This document shows, piece by piece, positions 24,050 to 34,737 of a DNA stretch of 64,000 bases (position 1 is the stretch's first letter; each line of letters starts with the position of its first letter). A program made the position numbers and the translations under genes. The notes beneath the pieces were generated by a model. It was not told the DNA's origin. It saw nothing but the letters and a program-made list of their open reading frames with translations, and searched no databases. This stretch comes from Cadophora sp. MPI-SDFR-AT-0126 (lineage: Eukaryota > Ascomycota > Leotiomycetes > Helotiales > Ploettnerulaceae): contig JAGMVK010000025.1 of NCBI GenBank assembly GCA_020747065.1, positions 558,001-622,000 on the forward strand, in the 5' to 3' direction.

Positions 24050-26401
24050 ATGTGGGTCCCCGATGACCCACTTGGCGTGGGCCCTGAGCGTACGGCCTGG
24101 GCTACGGACTCTTCATCTTCACATCTACGACTTGAGCCTCTCTGCGATCCTCTCTGCAAAGACTGCCCCCCAAGTTCACGACAACCGGCAACATCATCCT
24201 GTCTCCAATGTGATGAAATGTACTGCGATGCGTGTTGGGCAGATCGAGGGCCGCATAAGAGAGGTGACCCAGGCCACACGCGAGTGCCAATCAATGGATC
24301 ACGAATGGAAGATCTCACCTCTGTCTTGTACGCACTTAGCCTCCCCTATCTATGAGTGAATTTCCGAGTCTAGATATGCAGCTGAGTCTCCTCATCAACG
24401 TATAGTTGTCGTCTCGAACAGGTATTCTACAAAGATATCCCCACCTCCGTCCAGGAGAACGAACACGATCAGAAAGACCCGCAACATCAGCAACATCACA
24501 ACATCCTTGAAACCCTTTGGCTTGCGGTTGTCGAGTCCGATGACACCCTTGACAGTCGGCTCTTATTCAACGAGCGTCCAAGATTCAAAGATCTCATGGT
24601 CCAGCACCAGAGCTATAGACGACCCCACGACAGAAACACGACGCAATACCCTCTCCTAATATCATTTGTCGGCAGTGCAGGCGCTGGAAAGAGCTCGTTG
24701 ATTGAGGTGCTTCTAGGTCACTTATGGGAGGCCAAAACTACCGACGGAGATCTTCGCGATATTCCTGTTCCTGTAACCGGAGACAACAGTGATAGCCTGC
24801 CGACGTCATCAGATATTCACCTCTATCAAGACCTGATCGCAGCGAAGGAAAATCCCGAGAGACCTTTGCTTTTTGCTGACTGCGAGGGCTTCGGAACCGC
24901 CAATCATTCAGCTGCAGCAAACAGCAGAGCGGAATCCATGAAAAGCATAGAAGCAAACGCGCCTGACCAGGTACGACAGGATGCTAGGGAGCTCTCTAAA
25001 TGGACGAAAAAGGCCTTCGATACCACTATGAGATTTATAAAGCGTACACTCAGGTGGCTAGACCCAAACATCGACCGCAGCGGGGCGATTCAAGAGCTCT
25101 TCCCAAAGCTCGTCTACAACATTTCAGATGTTGTTGTGTACGTCATAGCTGAAACAAACATCAAGGATATGGGCATAGTTTTCGAGAAGCTTGTGAAATG
25201 GTCCCAGAAAGCCGAGATGTCCTCCATCAATAGGAGGTACCTCCCATCACTCATCATTTTAATCAATCAATGCGACTCCGCCAGGACTAAAGATTGGAGC
25301 TCCGACAAGACCGCGGATATCATTCTCGAGCGAAATGCAAAACTGATGGAGTCGAATGACACAATCAAGGCCCGCAAGGAAGAGCTTGCCAGATTCGACC
25401 TGCCGCATAAGAACATCAAAGACATCCTCAACAACTCATTTACGACAGTAAATTTCTTTCGACTCCCGATCGCTAAGGACACATCAAGGCTTATGTCACA
25501 ATTCCAAGAACTATATGCAATGATCAACTCCTTGACAGAGGCCACACAAGAAAAGAGGAAGGAAAGCAACATGCTGCTTTCCGCAGAGCAGCTAGAACGG
25601 CTATATCAACTCGCATTTAATCATTTCTCTGAGTCGACGACTAATCCGTTCGATTTCATGGATGCACTTTTCAGCGCCAACCCCGCTCCAACCGAGCTTT
25701 CAGGCAACTTCTTCGAGCTCTTGCAGGCGACATTCGCTGCCACCAGAAGGGGAAATCATGGACCAACGCATCAGCATATAGCAGATACGCTCGTGGCAGC
25801 TGTAGTTCCAATCATTTGTTCTACCGTTGCCATACACAGTCGAATGAGCCACTTCCCGGGTTTACTACCAAACATCTTCCCTGGGAATACATCCAAACTC
25901 CCATCAAGAAACCTAGACGTTCTGGACGGTTCGTACGAGAAGGTCGTTAATGATGCTTTCCAAAGATTTGCTGACTCAACCTTGCCGTGTGGCTACACGT
26001 TCTCGGACTCTGACAATAAGGAGACAAGAATATGTGTAAACGGCCGAGGAGCTCATACTCAACAGTCTCAAGTTTGCCATCAGGATGCAGATGGAGTCCG
26101 TTTTGGATCCGGACCTTTCGACGATTCCTTTGAGATCAGGTTTTCTGGACAATGGGCTCATGCTTTGGCGAGCCATTTGGACAGTCTGGCCACGAAAAAT
26201 CTGGACGAGCTATGGGATGTTCATAGGTCCGCCATCAGGAGATTGCACGATGTAGTGCCAAAGGTGGACCTTGGGAGGCTTCACAATTGCGTCTGGTGTA
26301 TGCGAAATCTACCAACAGAAAGACTGTCTTGTGGCCATCGGATCTGCCCATCTTGCATGGTTATTGTCAGCGACTGCGATCAGCACCCTAATAGAGTCTG
26401 A
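24050..26401 (+). CDS. B-box-like / P-loop GTPase / RING-like protein, possibly interrupted
   Basis: Exons 24050-24327 and 24406-26401 give 757 aa up to TGA. The N-terminal 90 residues hold a Cys/His cluster (CDPLCKDC, CLQCDEMYCDACW) like a B-box or related zinc finger. A P-loop domain follows: Walker A GSAGAGKS at 182-189, Walker B-like LLFADCEGFG, and a G4-type NQCD near residue 380, suggesting GTP binding. The C-terminus is RING-like, CVWCMRNL then LSCGHRICPSCM. In fungi I know similar zinc-finger/NTPase/RING-like stretches joined to a patatin lipase; no patatin motif is present here. The closing TGA is followed in the same frame by 80 open codons, so the gene may be truncated by a nonsense change. 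Its role is not known; a regulatory or defence NTPase is inference from layout. Confidence 0.75.
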
Positions 26402-26644
26402 CATCCACGATTTCCTGAGACCGTTGTTGGATTCCAAAATCAGTCACGTGCATGGAATGCTCTAGAAGCTATTCCAGGTGTATATAGCCTTGCTGTTTCT
26501 CCCATAGACTTGAAAGAATTGAGAGCTTTTATAGTCACAAACCCTTGGACCGATCCCTCGTCGTACTTGACCTCAAAACTCAACAACCGTCTGGAGGGCA
26601 GCGAGCCACTAGGTTTGATGTCGCCTATTAATAACACCAACTAA
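26402..26644 (+). other. In-frame open continuation after the TGA
   Basis: Directly after the TGA at 26399-26401 the same frame stays open for 80 codons to a TAA at 26642. The reading contains WNALEAIPGVYSLAVSPIDL and ends SEPLGLMSPINNTN, with ordinary coding composition. It could be the lost C-terminus of the GTPase/RING protein, a readthrough extension, or chance. Confidence 0.45.
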
Positions 26645-27016
26645 TTTGTGCCTCGTCTACCACACCCTTATACCTTGATTAGCGGAACCAGTGTCGGGTT
26701 TTGAGGTCTTGGATACAGCTAAATTTATCATCGGATTCCTCGTATTGTAGCCGCATTTCGTAAAGGGGAAGCTATCAGACGTCTATTGAAAGGGATTCGG
26801 TCGTCCTATTGGATACTGCCGTCGTCTCAGGAGAGACAGAGCGAAAAAGAAGTCGTAGAACTGGACCAGAGGATGCTCTGAGAAGAGGGATGATTCGGTG
26901 GGCAAGGCTCATAGTGCGGACACTGCTTGTAAAAGTTTGCATAAGTATTTGAGAATGGTTGAACTACCAAATTCAATTAGAACCGAGTAAGTGCTTCTGT
27001 GTGGGCGGGGTCGAGA
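26645..27016. other. Short intergenic region
   Basis: No coding signal seen. Downstream of the GTPase/RING gene and downstream of the BTB remnant on the other strand. Confidence 0.4.
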
Positions 27017-27535
27017 TTATTCTAGATGAAGTATCTGCATTTTGGCTCGCCACGTAGGATGGCTCGCTACACAGGGATAGACGTTATCTTGAGCGGGCCT
27101 GTTGGCTAAAATGACCTGTCTGATGTGTTCTGCCGTCATTGACACTACGCCTGTGAGGCCGACCATATCTGCTAGTCTTGCAAATTCGATTGATGCAGCA
27201 ATCATTTCGGCAGGAGGTAAGTCGCCAAATACGATACGGTTCTGGCACAACCACTGCACTAGCATTTCGAAGCTTCGAGTTGAAACCACACCATCTATCT
27301 CCTCCATTGTAGTCGACAGTTCGGCGCCCTCCTGAAAGCCTGATTCTTGAAACATGGCTGCGAAGTACGGGGCATGCGTACAAAGGAGGGCTTTTGGGAG
27401 TTTATATTCGTGACCAGTAGGCGGAGCGCGAAGACAGAAGCAATGAAAGCCGGAAGTGAAGGGTATAATTCTAACTCCAGACCCTAGGTGGGAGACGGCC
27501 GATTTTGCCGACTCCGCACCAGGCCCTTTTCTCCT
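27017..27535 (-). pseudogene. Truncated BTB/POZ-domain protein
   Basis: The open minus frame contains a clear fungal BTB segment: LPKALLCTHAPYFAAMFQES, then EIDGVVSTRSFEMLVQWL, then AASIEFARLADMVGLTGV. BTB domains mediate protein dimerisation and Cullin-3 binding. The frame has no ATG upstream of the MFQES Met at 27355, which falls inside the domain, so a 5' exon is missing or not recognised. At the C-terminus it stops about 35 residues after the BTB helices, shorter than the usual fungal proteins of this kind. I read it as a decayed or partial gene, but a spliced 5' exon could rescue it. Confidence 0.5.
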
Positions 27536-28404
27536 CTAACAATCGGAGGATGTCGGGAACCATGGAATTTTCCGGCAGTACGTGCAGCCACAAACGTCGC
27601 AGTCACAACAAAAGTTTACCGAGGTTACTATAAACACACCTCCGCTGATCACGATCCTTGATCGCTTAATGGGATGAGGTATTAGCCCATGTGGCAACAT
27701 GCTTTGACACGGGACGCTCTGGCCGCCACATCCGTAGCAGAAGCTTTTTAGCCTTATGGTAAAACCTCGAATCTATATTCAATCGTTGAATGCGTTTAAA
27801 AGGTGAAAAAAGCTAGATGCTAGTGTTGTAAGGCGAGGGGTGCTATTATGTTATAAAAGGAAGCTCTCATAAATTGAAGGGAGCGGCGACGACGCGACAA
27901 TGATTTTCGGAATAAATAAGCAGGGAGTGTTCGGGAGAGGTATATAATGCAGTGAAATGAAAATGAACAGAAAATTTTGACGTGTTTAAGATTTTAAAGT
28001 CGCTTGAACTTGAAGTACCTATAATTTGTCTCGTTACAGGGTGCGCGCTTCCAATCGTGGTAGGTCGAACGAAATGCCTCAAGATATTTGAAGCGTCTTC
28101 AAGCCATTTCTAATGCAAACGCGAAAGGCACTTCTGATTGATCCACTGTCCATCTCAGCTCGTTTCGGCTTTTTGTTTGACGCAGAAGAAATACGAATTC
28201 TCAGCTGATGTTTTGAAGCTAGTGGGGACTCAGGGGTAAATCAGGGGTTTGCCGAAGTCCACAAAATGCTTGGCATGAAACGCCTCTTCCGTTTCGTCCC
28301 CACACAAGCTTCAAGCTCAGCTCCACCACGCATCAACAGCCTCAATTCCACGCTTCCCTCCCAAAAGTCAACAAACCAACGCGTTCTCTACGCGAACGTC
28401 AAAC
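27536..28404. other. Intergenic; upstream region of the EXPERA gene
   Basis: No supported gene. An out-of-phase plus frame starting at 28266 overlaps the EXPERA gene and is Pro/Leu/Arg/His-rich, a typical shadow. Confidence 0.45.
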
Positions 28405-29190
28405 ATGACCTCCTCAACCGGCTCCATAATGGACCACATCGACACCACAACCATCATCTCCCTCCTCGCCGTCCTCGCCATCCTCACAATCTCCTACCTC
28501 CTCTCCCTCTCCCTCCTACACCGCAGCACGCCCTCGCGCCTCCGCATCCTCTTCATCTGGCACTTCTTCGACTTCCTCATCCACTCCATCTTCGAGGGCT
28601 CCTTCCTCTACAACTGCTTCTTCACGTCCGCGCCCTTCGACCCCGCCGTCCACCACCCCGCGCTCGTCACCAACTTCCTCTCGCAGCCGGACAGGCTCTA
28701 CGGCGCGAAGTATGGCGATAATTGGGCGACGAAGCTGTGGATGGTGTATGCGCAGGCCGATAGCAGGTGGGGAGGTGCGGATCTGACGGTCATCAGTTTG
28801 GAGCTTTTGACTGTGCTAGGTGCGGGGCCGTTGGCGCTGTACATTTGCTGGGGGATTGTGAGGAGGGATGTCATGACTGGGTTTTGGATGGTTGTTTTGG
28901 CTACTGGGGAGTTGTATGGAGGTATGTTACTATTTGAGGTTTTTTGGGTCATGCTAACGAGAACAGGCTTCATGACGTTCTGCCCCGAGTGGCTGACCGG
29001 TAATCAAAACCTCGATGCGAGCAACTTTATGTTCAAATGGGTATATCTGGTGTTCTTCAATATGCTGTGGGTCTTTCTCCCACTATATGCCATGTATCAT
29101 GCGTATGTAGATATGAAGAATGCGTTCTTGGTTCGGAATGGAGTTGTGTTGAAGAGCTTGGAGGCGAAGCAGAGGGAGAAGACAAAGTAG
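28405..29190 (+). CDS. EXPERA-domain protein, EBP-like (sterol delta8-delta7 isomerase-like)
   Basis: Exons 28405-28921 and 28967-29190 encode 246 aa. It has an N-terminal membrane segment (about residues 13-35), then the EXPERA/EBP signatures: FDFLIHSIFEGSF with the paired His and Glu, YAQADSRWGGAD, SLELLTVLGAGPLALYICW and FKWVYLVFFNMLWVFLPLY. Four to five membrane helices are expected, placing it in the ER membrane. Human EBP isomerises the delta8 sterol bond; fungi generally use the unrelated ERG2, so the substrate here is uncertain. The 45-nt intron (28922-28966, GTATGT, GCTAAC, ACAG) is a multiple of three and contains no stop, so the unspliced frame also stays open. Splicing restores LYGGFMTFCPEWL. 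Confidence 0.9.
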   Translation: MTSSTGSIMDHIDTTTIISLLAVLAILTISYLLSLSLLHRSTPSRLRILFIWHFFDFLIHSIFEGSFLYNCFFTSAPFDPAVHHPALVTNFLSQPDRLYGAKYGDNWATKLWMVYAQADSRWGGADLTVISLELLTVLGAGPLALYICWGIVRRDVMTGFWMVVLATGELYGGMLLFEVFWVMLTRTGFMTFCPEWLTGNQNLDASNFMFKWVYLVFFNMLWVFLPLYAMYHAYVDMKNAFLVRNGVVLKSLEAKQREKTK

Positions 29191-30711
29191 GACAATTGAA
29201 ATAGTGTCAGTGAAACCGTTTCAAGTGGAGAAACAAGTGTACGATACCAGTTATACCCGGTGCTTGTGTTAGTTTTTTCTGGGGTAATGGCCGTAAGGGA
29301 TGATGGGAAAAGTCTGTTTGATGGTAAATTTTGGTGGAATTTCAAACTGATCCATGGAGTTCGGGAAGGGAAATTGTGTAAGCTAATTCGTCTGGGTGAA
29401 TAATATACTTCTTGATAATCATCTTCTATTTCTTCTACAATCGATTTCTTTGAAAGTGAGTAGGGTGTCAGTAGTGAAAGAGAACAGCTGTCTAGAAACA
29501 ACGAAAAGTGCTTGGAAAGTTGTAGATTTTACTTGCCTCTTGAAATTCAGTTTCCCGGAATCCACTGGCTGGCGGTTGACCATGACCGCGAATTCCGACG
29601 AGCACTCCTTGCTTGAATAGACTTCTTCTGGATTCGCCAAGGACCGACGTTTCGTTCCGAAGACGACGACTCGAACTCGTTAGTCTTCTTTTTGACTGTT
29701 TACATCACTCTTGAGAAGCGTACTCGAACTCCCACCGTTATGGCTATTCTGAAGACAGTGGTAGGCAGAGCTCGTGAAGCATAGACTACTGTCAGTGTCT
29801 ATCTTGTTGTCAACAAGCTTTGATTTTGGCATTTGCTGAATTCGTGTCTCGGAATTGAAAGCACGAATCATGGCGACAAATCATTGTGAGAATTGGTTTC
29901 ATTTCTAGAGTCTCACAACGAATAACATGAACAGTTCCGGCCTGGTTGTGCTAGTAGTTCCAGTTTGGGAACCAATGCATTCTCTTCTACATAGCGGTGC
30001 GGTGTGGATAACGAGGGAAGAAGTGAGCATCAGACAATCTCTTTTATATAGTTATGAAGGTTCTTGCAATGCGAGTTCAAAGTCCTATCATGTGATAATC
30101 CGTGTGCACGTGGAATAGAGATGACTTCCGTGTCCAGGAAGCACTTCATGGACGTGAGTTGAAAGTTTGTTTCTTAGAACCTTTCCCTAATACTTTTTTC
30201 CTGCCACGTGATTTCGGACCAGAGCTTTCTGTCTTGTGGAGCGGCTCGTTTCAAGGAGTTCGCTGCATGTGCAAATAATTCATGAATTGAATAGATGACC
30301 TTGAAGTGATTTGGTGATGTTTTGAGTATGGAGTTATGGAATCTGACGAGGCTCTCTATTCTACGAAATCGACTCGCGTCCAAGCTAATACGGTATGTTT
30401 CAAGGCGACTTCTATGCCTATACTTGCATCATCAAAACTGATTTGTGGATCCCTCTCCTAATCAGACGAGGATCTCTTCAAAGGGCCGATAGGCCAATTC
30501 AACCTTTCCTGGCAATCAGTAAGCAAATGGTGTTCTGCCAGTTTGAACAATGACATCGACGAACCACCCTAGGTTTTGATACCCCGTGGGCAAGGCTTCT
30601 CCACCCAGACATTACTTGGATTGACCAAAGGGGTAAGAAATCTCTTGATCGGATGTAAGAGCTAAGCACTATTCAGATGTCAGGTGGGAATACTTGAAAG
30701 ACGGAAAAATC
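29191..30711. other. Intergenic region with a dispersed repeat
   Basis: No supported gene. It contains one copy of a short element also found at 43049-43114. Confidence 0.45.
30201..30266. repeat. Dispersed repeat, copy 1
   Basis: About 66 bases that match 43049-43114, including GCCACGTGATTTCGGAC and TTGTGGAGCGGCT. Many of the differences are C/T transitions. Confidence 0.6.
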
Positions 30712-31641
30712 CTACGCTGGAGCTTTTCTTTTCTGAAGCTTAATGACACTCTCGATCGAAGGTTTCAACTTCTCAGGGTGAACTCTTTTCAGATATTCGT
30801 ACAACGACCAAGCGGCGAGCGTCTTCCCGTCGCGAGCTCCCACAGCCACCAATTTCTCGTATTCCAATAACCTGACTGTGATCTTTTCCGCGGCGGCCCT
30901 ATCACCAGTCAAACGATCTTTCAGGTTTTCGATGTCAAGTCTATCAAGGTTCCTTTCCCAGAGAAATATGTTAATGAACTCATCGCATCCTCCAGGGCTT
31001 GGATACATGGCGTCTCGAATATCCTCCGTGACCGCGTGATCCGTAACAGCAAGTTCAGTCATGTCGATTAGGTCATTGGCCTTTGGGAAAATGCCAACTT
31101 CCTCTTCGATTTCGCGCAATGCTGCAAGCTTGATGTTCCGCTCGTCGTCCAACATGCCTGCAGGAATCTCCATGAAAGAAAGACTGCCCGCTGCTATCCG
31201 AGCTTGCTCAGTCATGATGACATACCGCTCGAGAGGTGCATCTGTCGGTCGCACTATCATAAGCACCGCAACACTTCCACCTCTCAAAAACACCACGCCC
31301 GGCAGATAATCCTTTCCGGACTCTGTAGTCACTTGCGCAAACAGCTTGATAAAGAACACTCGTTTGACGCCCTTAGGCTCGAACTCATCGAAAGCTTGGA
31401 TCTGAATCCATCGAAGATAATAAGGGTCGTTTGCGAAGGTGTGTGTTGTATAACTCTGTCGATCGAGCGATTGTTCAAGAGTCTTAATCCAATTTTGGAA
31501 AGCAGTGAAACCCAACACTTTCTCTCTGGTCAAACCCAGCTCCAAGAGCCCTGCGGCAAAGCGCACTTCTGGGACGCCAGTCTTATACGATTTGCTCCAG
31601 CCTGGGAGCTCGAATTTGTAGCCAGGATATTCTTCGGTCAT
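30712..31641 (-). CDS. Nudix hydrolase, NUDT14-like (nucleotide-sugar diphosphatase)
   Basis: An intronless frame of 309 aa starting MTEEYPGYKFELPG. An N-terminal helical region (FTAFQNWIKTLEQS) precedes the Nudix fold: GVVFLRGGSVAVLMIV, then MEIPAGMLDDERNIKLAALR and the catalytic REIEEEVGI. SPGGCDEFINIFLWER follows. The PAGMLDD form of the box and the SPGGCDE segment match the NUDT14-type ADP-sugar/UDP-glucose pyrophosphatases seen in plants and fungi, which cleave nucleotide sugars to a nucleoside monophosphate and a sugar phosphate. The Nudix position normally Glu after G-x5 is Arg, with Glu one residue earlier; the metal-binding REIEEE core is intact. The open frame extends 96 codons upstream of the ATG without another Met, so that part is taken as leader. 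The HET gene is divergent, 712 bp away. Confidence 0.9.
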   Translation of the reverse strand: MTEEYPGYKFELPGWSKSYKTGVPEVRFAAGLLELGLTREKVLGFTAFQNWIKTLEQSLDRQSYTTHTFANDPYYLRWIQIQAFDEFEPKGVKRVFFIKLFAQVTTESGKDYLPGVVFLRGGSVAVLMIVRPTDAPLERYVIMTEQARIAAGSLSFMEIPAGMLDDERNIKLAALREIEEEVGIFPKANDLIDMTELAVTDHAVTEDIRDAMYPSPGGCDEFINIFLWERNLDRLDIENLKDRLTGDRAAAEKITVRLLEYEKLVAVGARDGKTLAAWSLYEYLKRVHPEKLKPSIESVIKLQKRKAPA

Positions 31642-32353
31642 TTTGACGATGCCGCAAGCTGTGGTGAAGCAGTACTCATGAAGCGCTGCAATTTGTGATC
31701 TTTTGGATGTTGAAACAATTGCCCGTAGCTGGGAGGGTTGACAAGTTGAAATACAGGAAATAATCAAAGCGAACAAGGCTGAGGCGCAGCAGCATTTAGT
31801 CCTTAATCTGGCCACCGATATGAAAGAGAATATCTCGGTCACATGCGCTTCCGGATTGTTGTTAATGGTGGGGGCGCAGCAGATCCAAAGGCATGAGGTG
31901 GCGCAGCAACCTGTCCAATAGTAGTACAAATCGTCTTATCTCACCGAGTACAATACCAGCTTGGAGTGCACACATCCGCTGCTGCCCCTGCGAGCAGGTC
32001 CTCCGAAACTTCGATCATATGTATTCACCGAGCTTTGTCGACGATGAGTGCTGCACTGCTGGCGCTTCCTTTTCCCATCGCTAATTTCGTTGGCTACTAA
32101 AGTCCCTCGAAAAAAGGCTGAAATGCAGGAAGGGAGACGGTGCAGTATGCATCGCACAGTATTGATCTTTGCGGGATCAATACCGCATTTGGCGTGCTCG
32201 TAGACCGTCTGGAAGTCAGCCTCGCTGGCTCATTACGACACTCCGCCCCATTGGGGCATAGATGAGTGGTATTCGACATCATATAAGGTCGAGGACAAAG
32301 CTTACACCGAGGATTCAGTGGTATCCTACTTTCTGACTTCGTACTTTCTCACC
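31642..32353. promoter_or_regulatory. Divergent promoter region between Nudix and HET genes
   Basis: It separates two head-to-head genes. The nonamer GGCGCAGCA occurs three times (about 31783, 31873 and 31900). A TATA-like ATATAAGG lies at about 32281, roughly 70 bases before the HET start codon. Confidence 0.35.
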
Positions 32354-34737
32354 ATGATTTGCAATATTTGCTTCAAAATGCTGCGAGGCCAGGTTGGACG
32401 ACAGTGGAGGGGCTCATGGGACCCTAGCTTTGATCACCAGCCTAGCCTGGGTAGCCTTCAAGACTCAGCTCGATCAGAATGTTTTATTTGCAGACGCATT
32501 TTGGAGGACATGCCGCCTGGTCACCGTCGATCAAAGGTAAGGGCAGAAAGATCTTCGAAAAGCAAAGTTTGAACACGACTGACTTTGAACAGCATGTTTC
32601 TTCGCGGCAGAAGCCTACTTTCATTGCCGCACATATCATGGCCCTAGAAAGAGGCGACTACTATCGTCTTGAGTTTACACTGCATGGAGATACCCACTCC
32701 CAAAGCTCTCTCGGCACGTTGTTGCTCGAGCCAACCAGTTTGTCATACCATGACCTTGAAGCCCGTCCACTTACACATAGTGCAGAGAGTAGTTTCGAAA
32801 GTAATGTATACACTCCTACATCGACGGCACTCAACTCAACCGAGGTTCTACAATTGGCGCGGTACTGGATTTCGAAGTGTATGAGCGATGATCACGAGAA
32901 TTGCCCGAATAAGGACTTCAGCAATAGATTCATTCCTCCGTCAAAATCCTCTCACCAAATGGAGGATGACAATCCCACTGGTTCTGGGTCACGTCTTTTA
33001 CAAAAACAAGCATCGGGTGCGGACAGTCTGATGTCATTGAACCCGCCGTTCTATCCTACACGACTCCTCATCTTGGGACCCGTCGATGAACCTTTTGTAA
33101 AGCTGATCGTTACAAAGAGCGCCGACGGGCAAGACAGCAATTGTTTAACCGAGCCCAAGGGCCAGTATGTCACCTTGAGTCATTGTTGGGGTAAGACAGG
33201 ACAGACCTTTTCCCTCAACGAGAAGAATCTTGGCGTCTTTCAGAGCAAAGGGATACCACTGAAGGAATTGCCACGCACTTTCCGGGATGCAATTCACTTC
33301 GCCCGTCGCCTTAGCCAGAGCGTCAAATATATATGGATAGACTCCCTCTGTATCATGCAGAAGAATGAAGCAGACTGGCTTCAGGAATCAACCCAGATGT
33401 ACCAAGTCTACAGAAACTCTTACTGCAACATTTCGGCTACTTTCGCAGAGGACAGCCACCATGGTCTTTACGCGAATAGAGATCCACAACATCTCTGGGG
33501 TGAAGAAGTCAACCTCAACACAAAAGAGCTAGTGCCGTCTGAATTTCGAGTTCGATCAGGTGGAGGTTCTCTTGACAATCATGGAGCACGCATTCAACGG
33601 TGCAGGATTGTGGATCCATCGCACTGGGAGAGGAAAGTTGAAGCAGCACCAGTCAATACGCGAGCCTGGGTATTACAGGAAAGGCTGCTTGCCCCACGAG
33701 TGATTCACTTCTGCGAAGACCAGATTGCTTGGGAATGTCGCGAGTTGGACGCCTCGGAAAGCTCCACGGATGGAATTGCCGATGTCGAAGTCAAGTTTGG
33801 CGAGATCAGAGACCGGGGCAGAATCCGGCTCAAGAGCTTAGTCGCCCAAGAATACGGACAGCAGGATTCATCTTCCAACTTTGAAGATGGCGCCAAGCAA
33901 GCCCAGGAAAACTGGAATCTGATCACAGAAAAATTCTCGAAGACGAATCTTACGAAGCCTAAGGACAAACTCATTGCCCTAGCTGGTATTGCAGAACAAT
34001 TTTACGGCAAGATTGCTGCTCCCTATGTTGCAGGCCTATGGAAGACTGCATATTTTGCTAGCCAACTGCTGTGGCTCGTCGAGCCGCTGTATCAGAAGCC
34101 AAAATTCTTCCATCCTTCCAGGAGACCGGACGTCTATCGAGCCCCTAGCTTCTCTTGGGCAGCAATTGATGCGCCCCAGGGCATTCGCTGCGGTGAAATT
34201 CAGGAAGAAGAGAAGCTTTTGATTAAAGTCTTACGGGTTAGTGTCCAACCAGAGGAGCACCCAAACAGCCAATTTGGTCTTGTCAAGAAAGGCGGGTTCA
34301 TAGAAATCGAATGCCAGAAGCTTCCTATAGTCATAAGTACAAAGTCTCGCCGAACACCAGAGGGTGTTAGAGACGATGTCTACATTTGGACTTTGGTCGA
34401 CGGCAGAGAGAAGGATGCGAGAATGCACCCAAATGTGTACTTAGATAGCCCCGAGGACGACTTTGAGCACATCCGCGCTCAGCACCAGAGCTCATCTACA
34501 TGGCTGGTTCCAGCGTACAAGAACGACTCTGGTGACCTCATCGGTCTGTTACTCCAGCAGAAGAGCAACAACTCTCCTCACTTCCAGCGGGTAGGCCTGT
34601 CTATCATTCCGCGCTACATTAGCTCGGAAAAGGAGATAATGAGCGAGGCGTGGGTCGATGAGAATGGGAATTTCAAAAGTTTGGAGGAAGAAGCGATAGC
34701 AAAGATTGTGGAGAAAGATGTGATACAAATTTTTTGA
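32354..34737 (+). CDS. HET-domain protein (heterokaryon incompatibility family)
   Basis: Exons 32354-32536 and 32593-34737 give 775 aa. The intron (56 nt) uses GTAAGG, GACTGAC and AACAG. The N-terminus carries two Cys pairs (MICNICFKM and ECFICRRI), common at the start of HET proteins. The HET domain begins with YVTLSHCWGK near residue 253, continues LPRTFRDAIHFARRL and IWIDSLCIMQKNEADW, and includes the downstream CNISATFAEDSHHGL and NTRAWVLQERLLAPRVIHF blocks. HET domains trigger cell death after fusion of incompatible hyphae in the studied cases (het-6, tol, pin-c); most family members have no assigned allele partner. No NACHT or WD repeats are present, so this is the simple HET architecture. 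The C-terminal 250 residues carry the usual less conserved region. Confidence 0.95.

Noticed and set aside
28266..28721. 151-residue plus frame over the EXPERA start
   Set aside because: Pro/His/Arg/Leu-rich shadow of the EXPERA gene, which has clear family motifs in another frame.
31642..31929. 96-codon N-terminal extension of the Nudix protein
   Set aside because: Open but contains no ATG and is Cys-rich; the conserved protein starts at the ATG at 31641.
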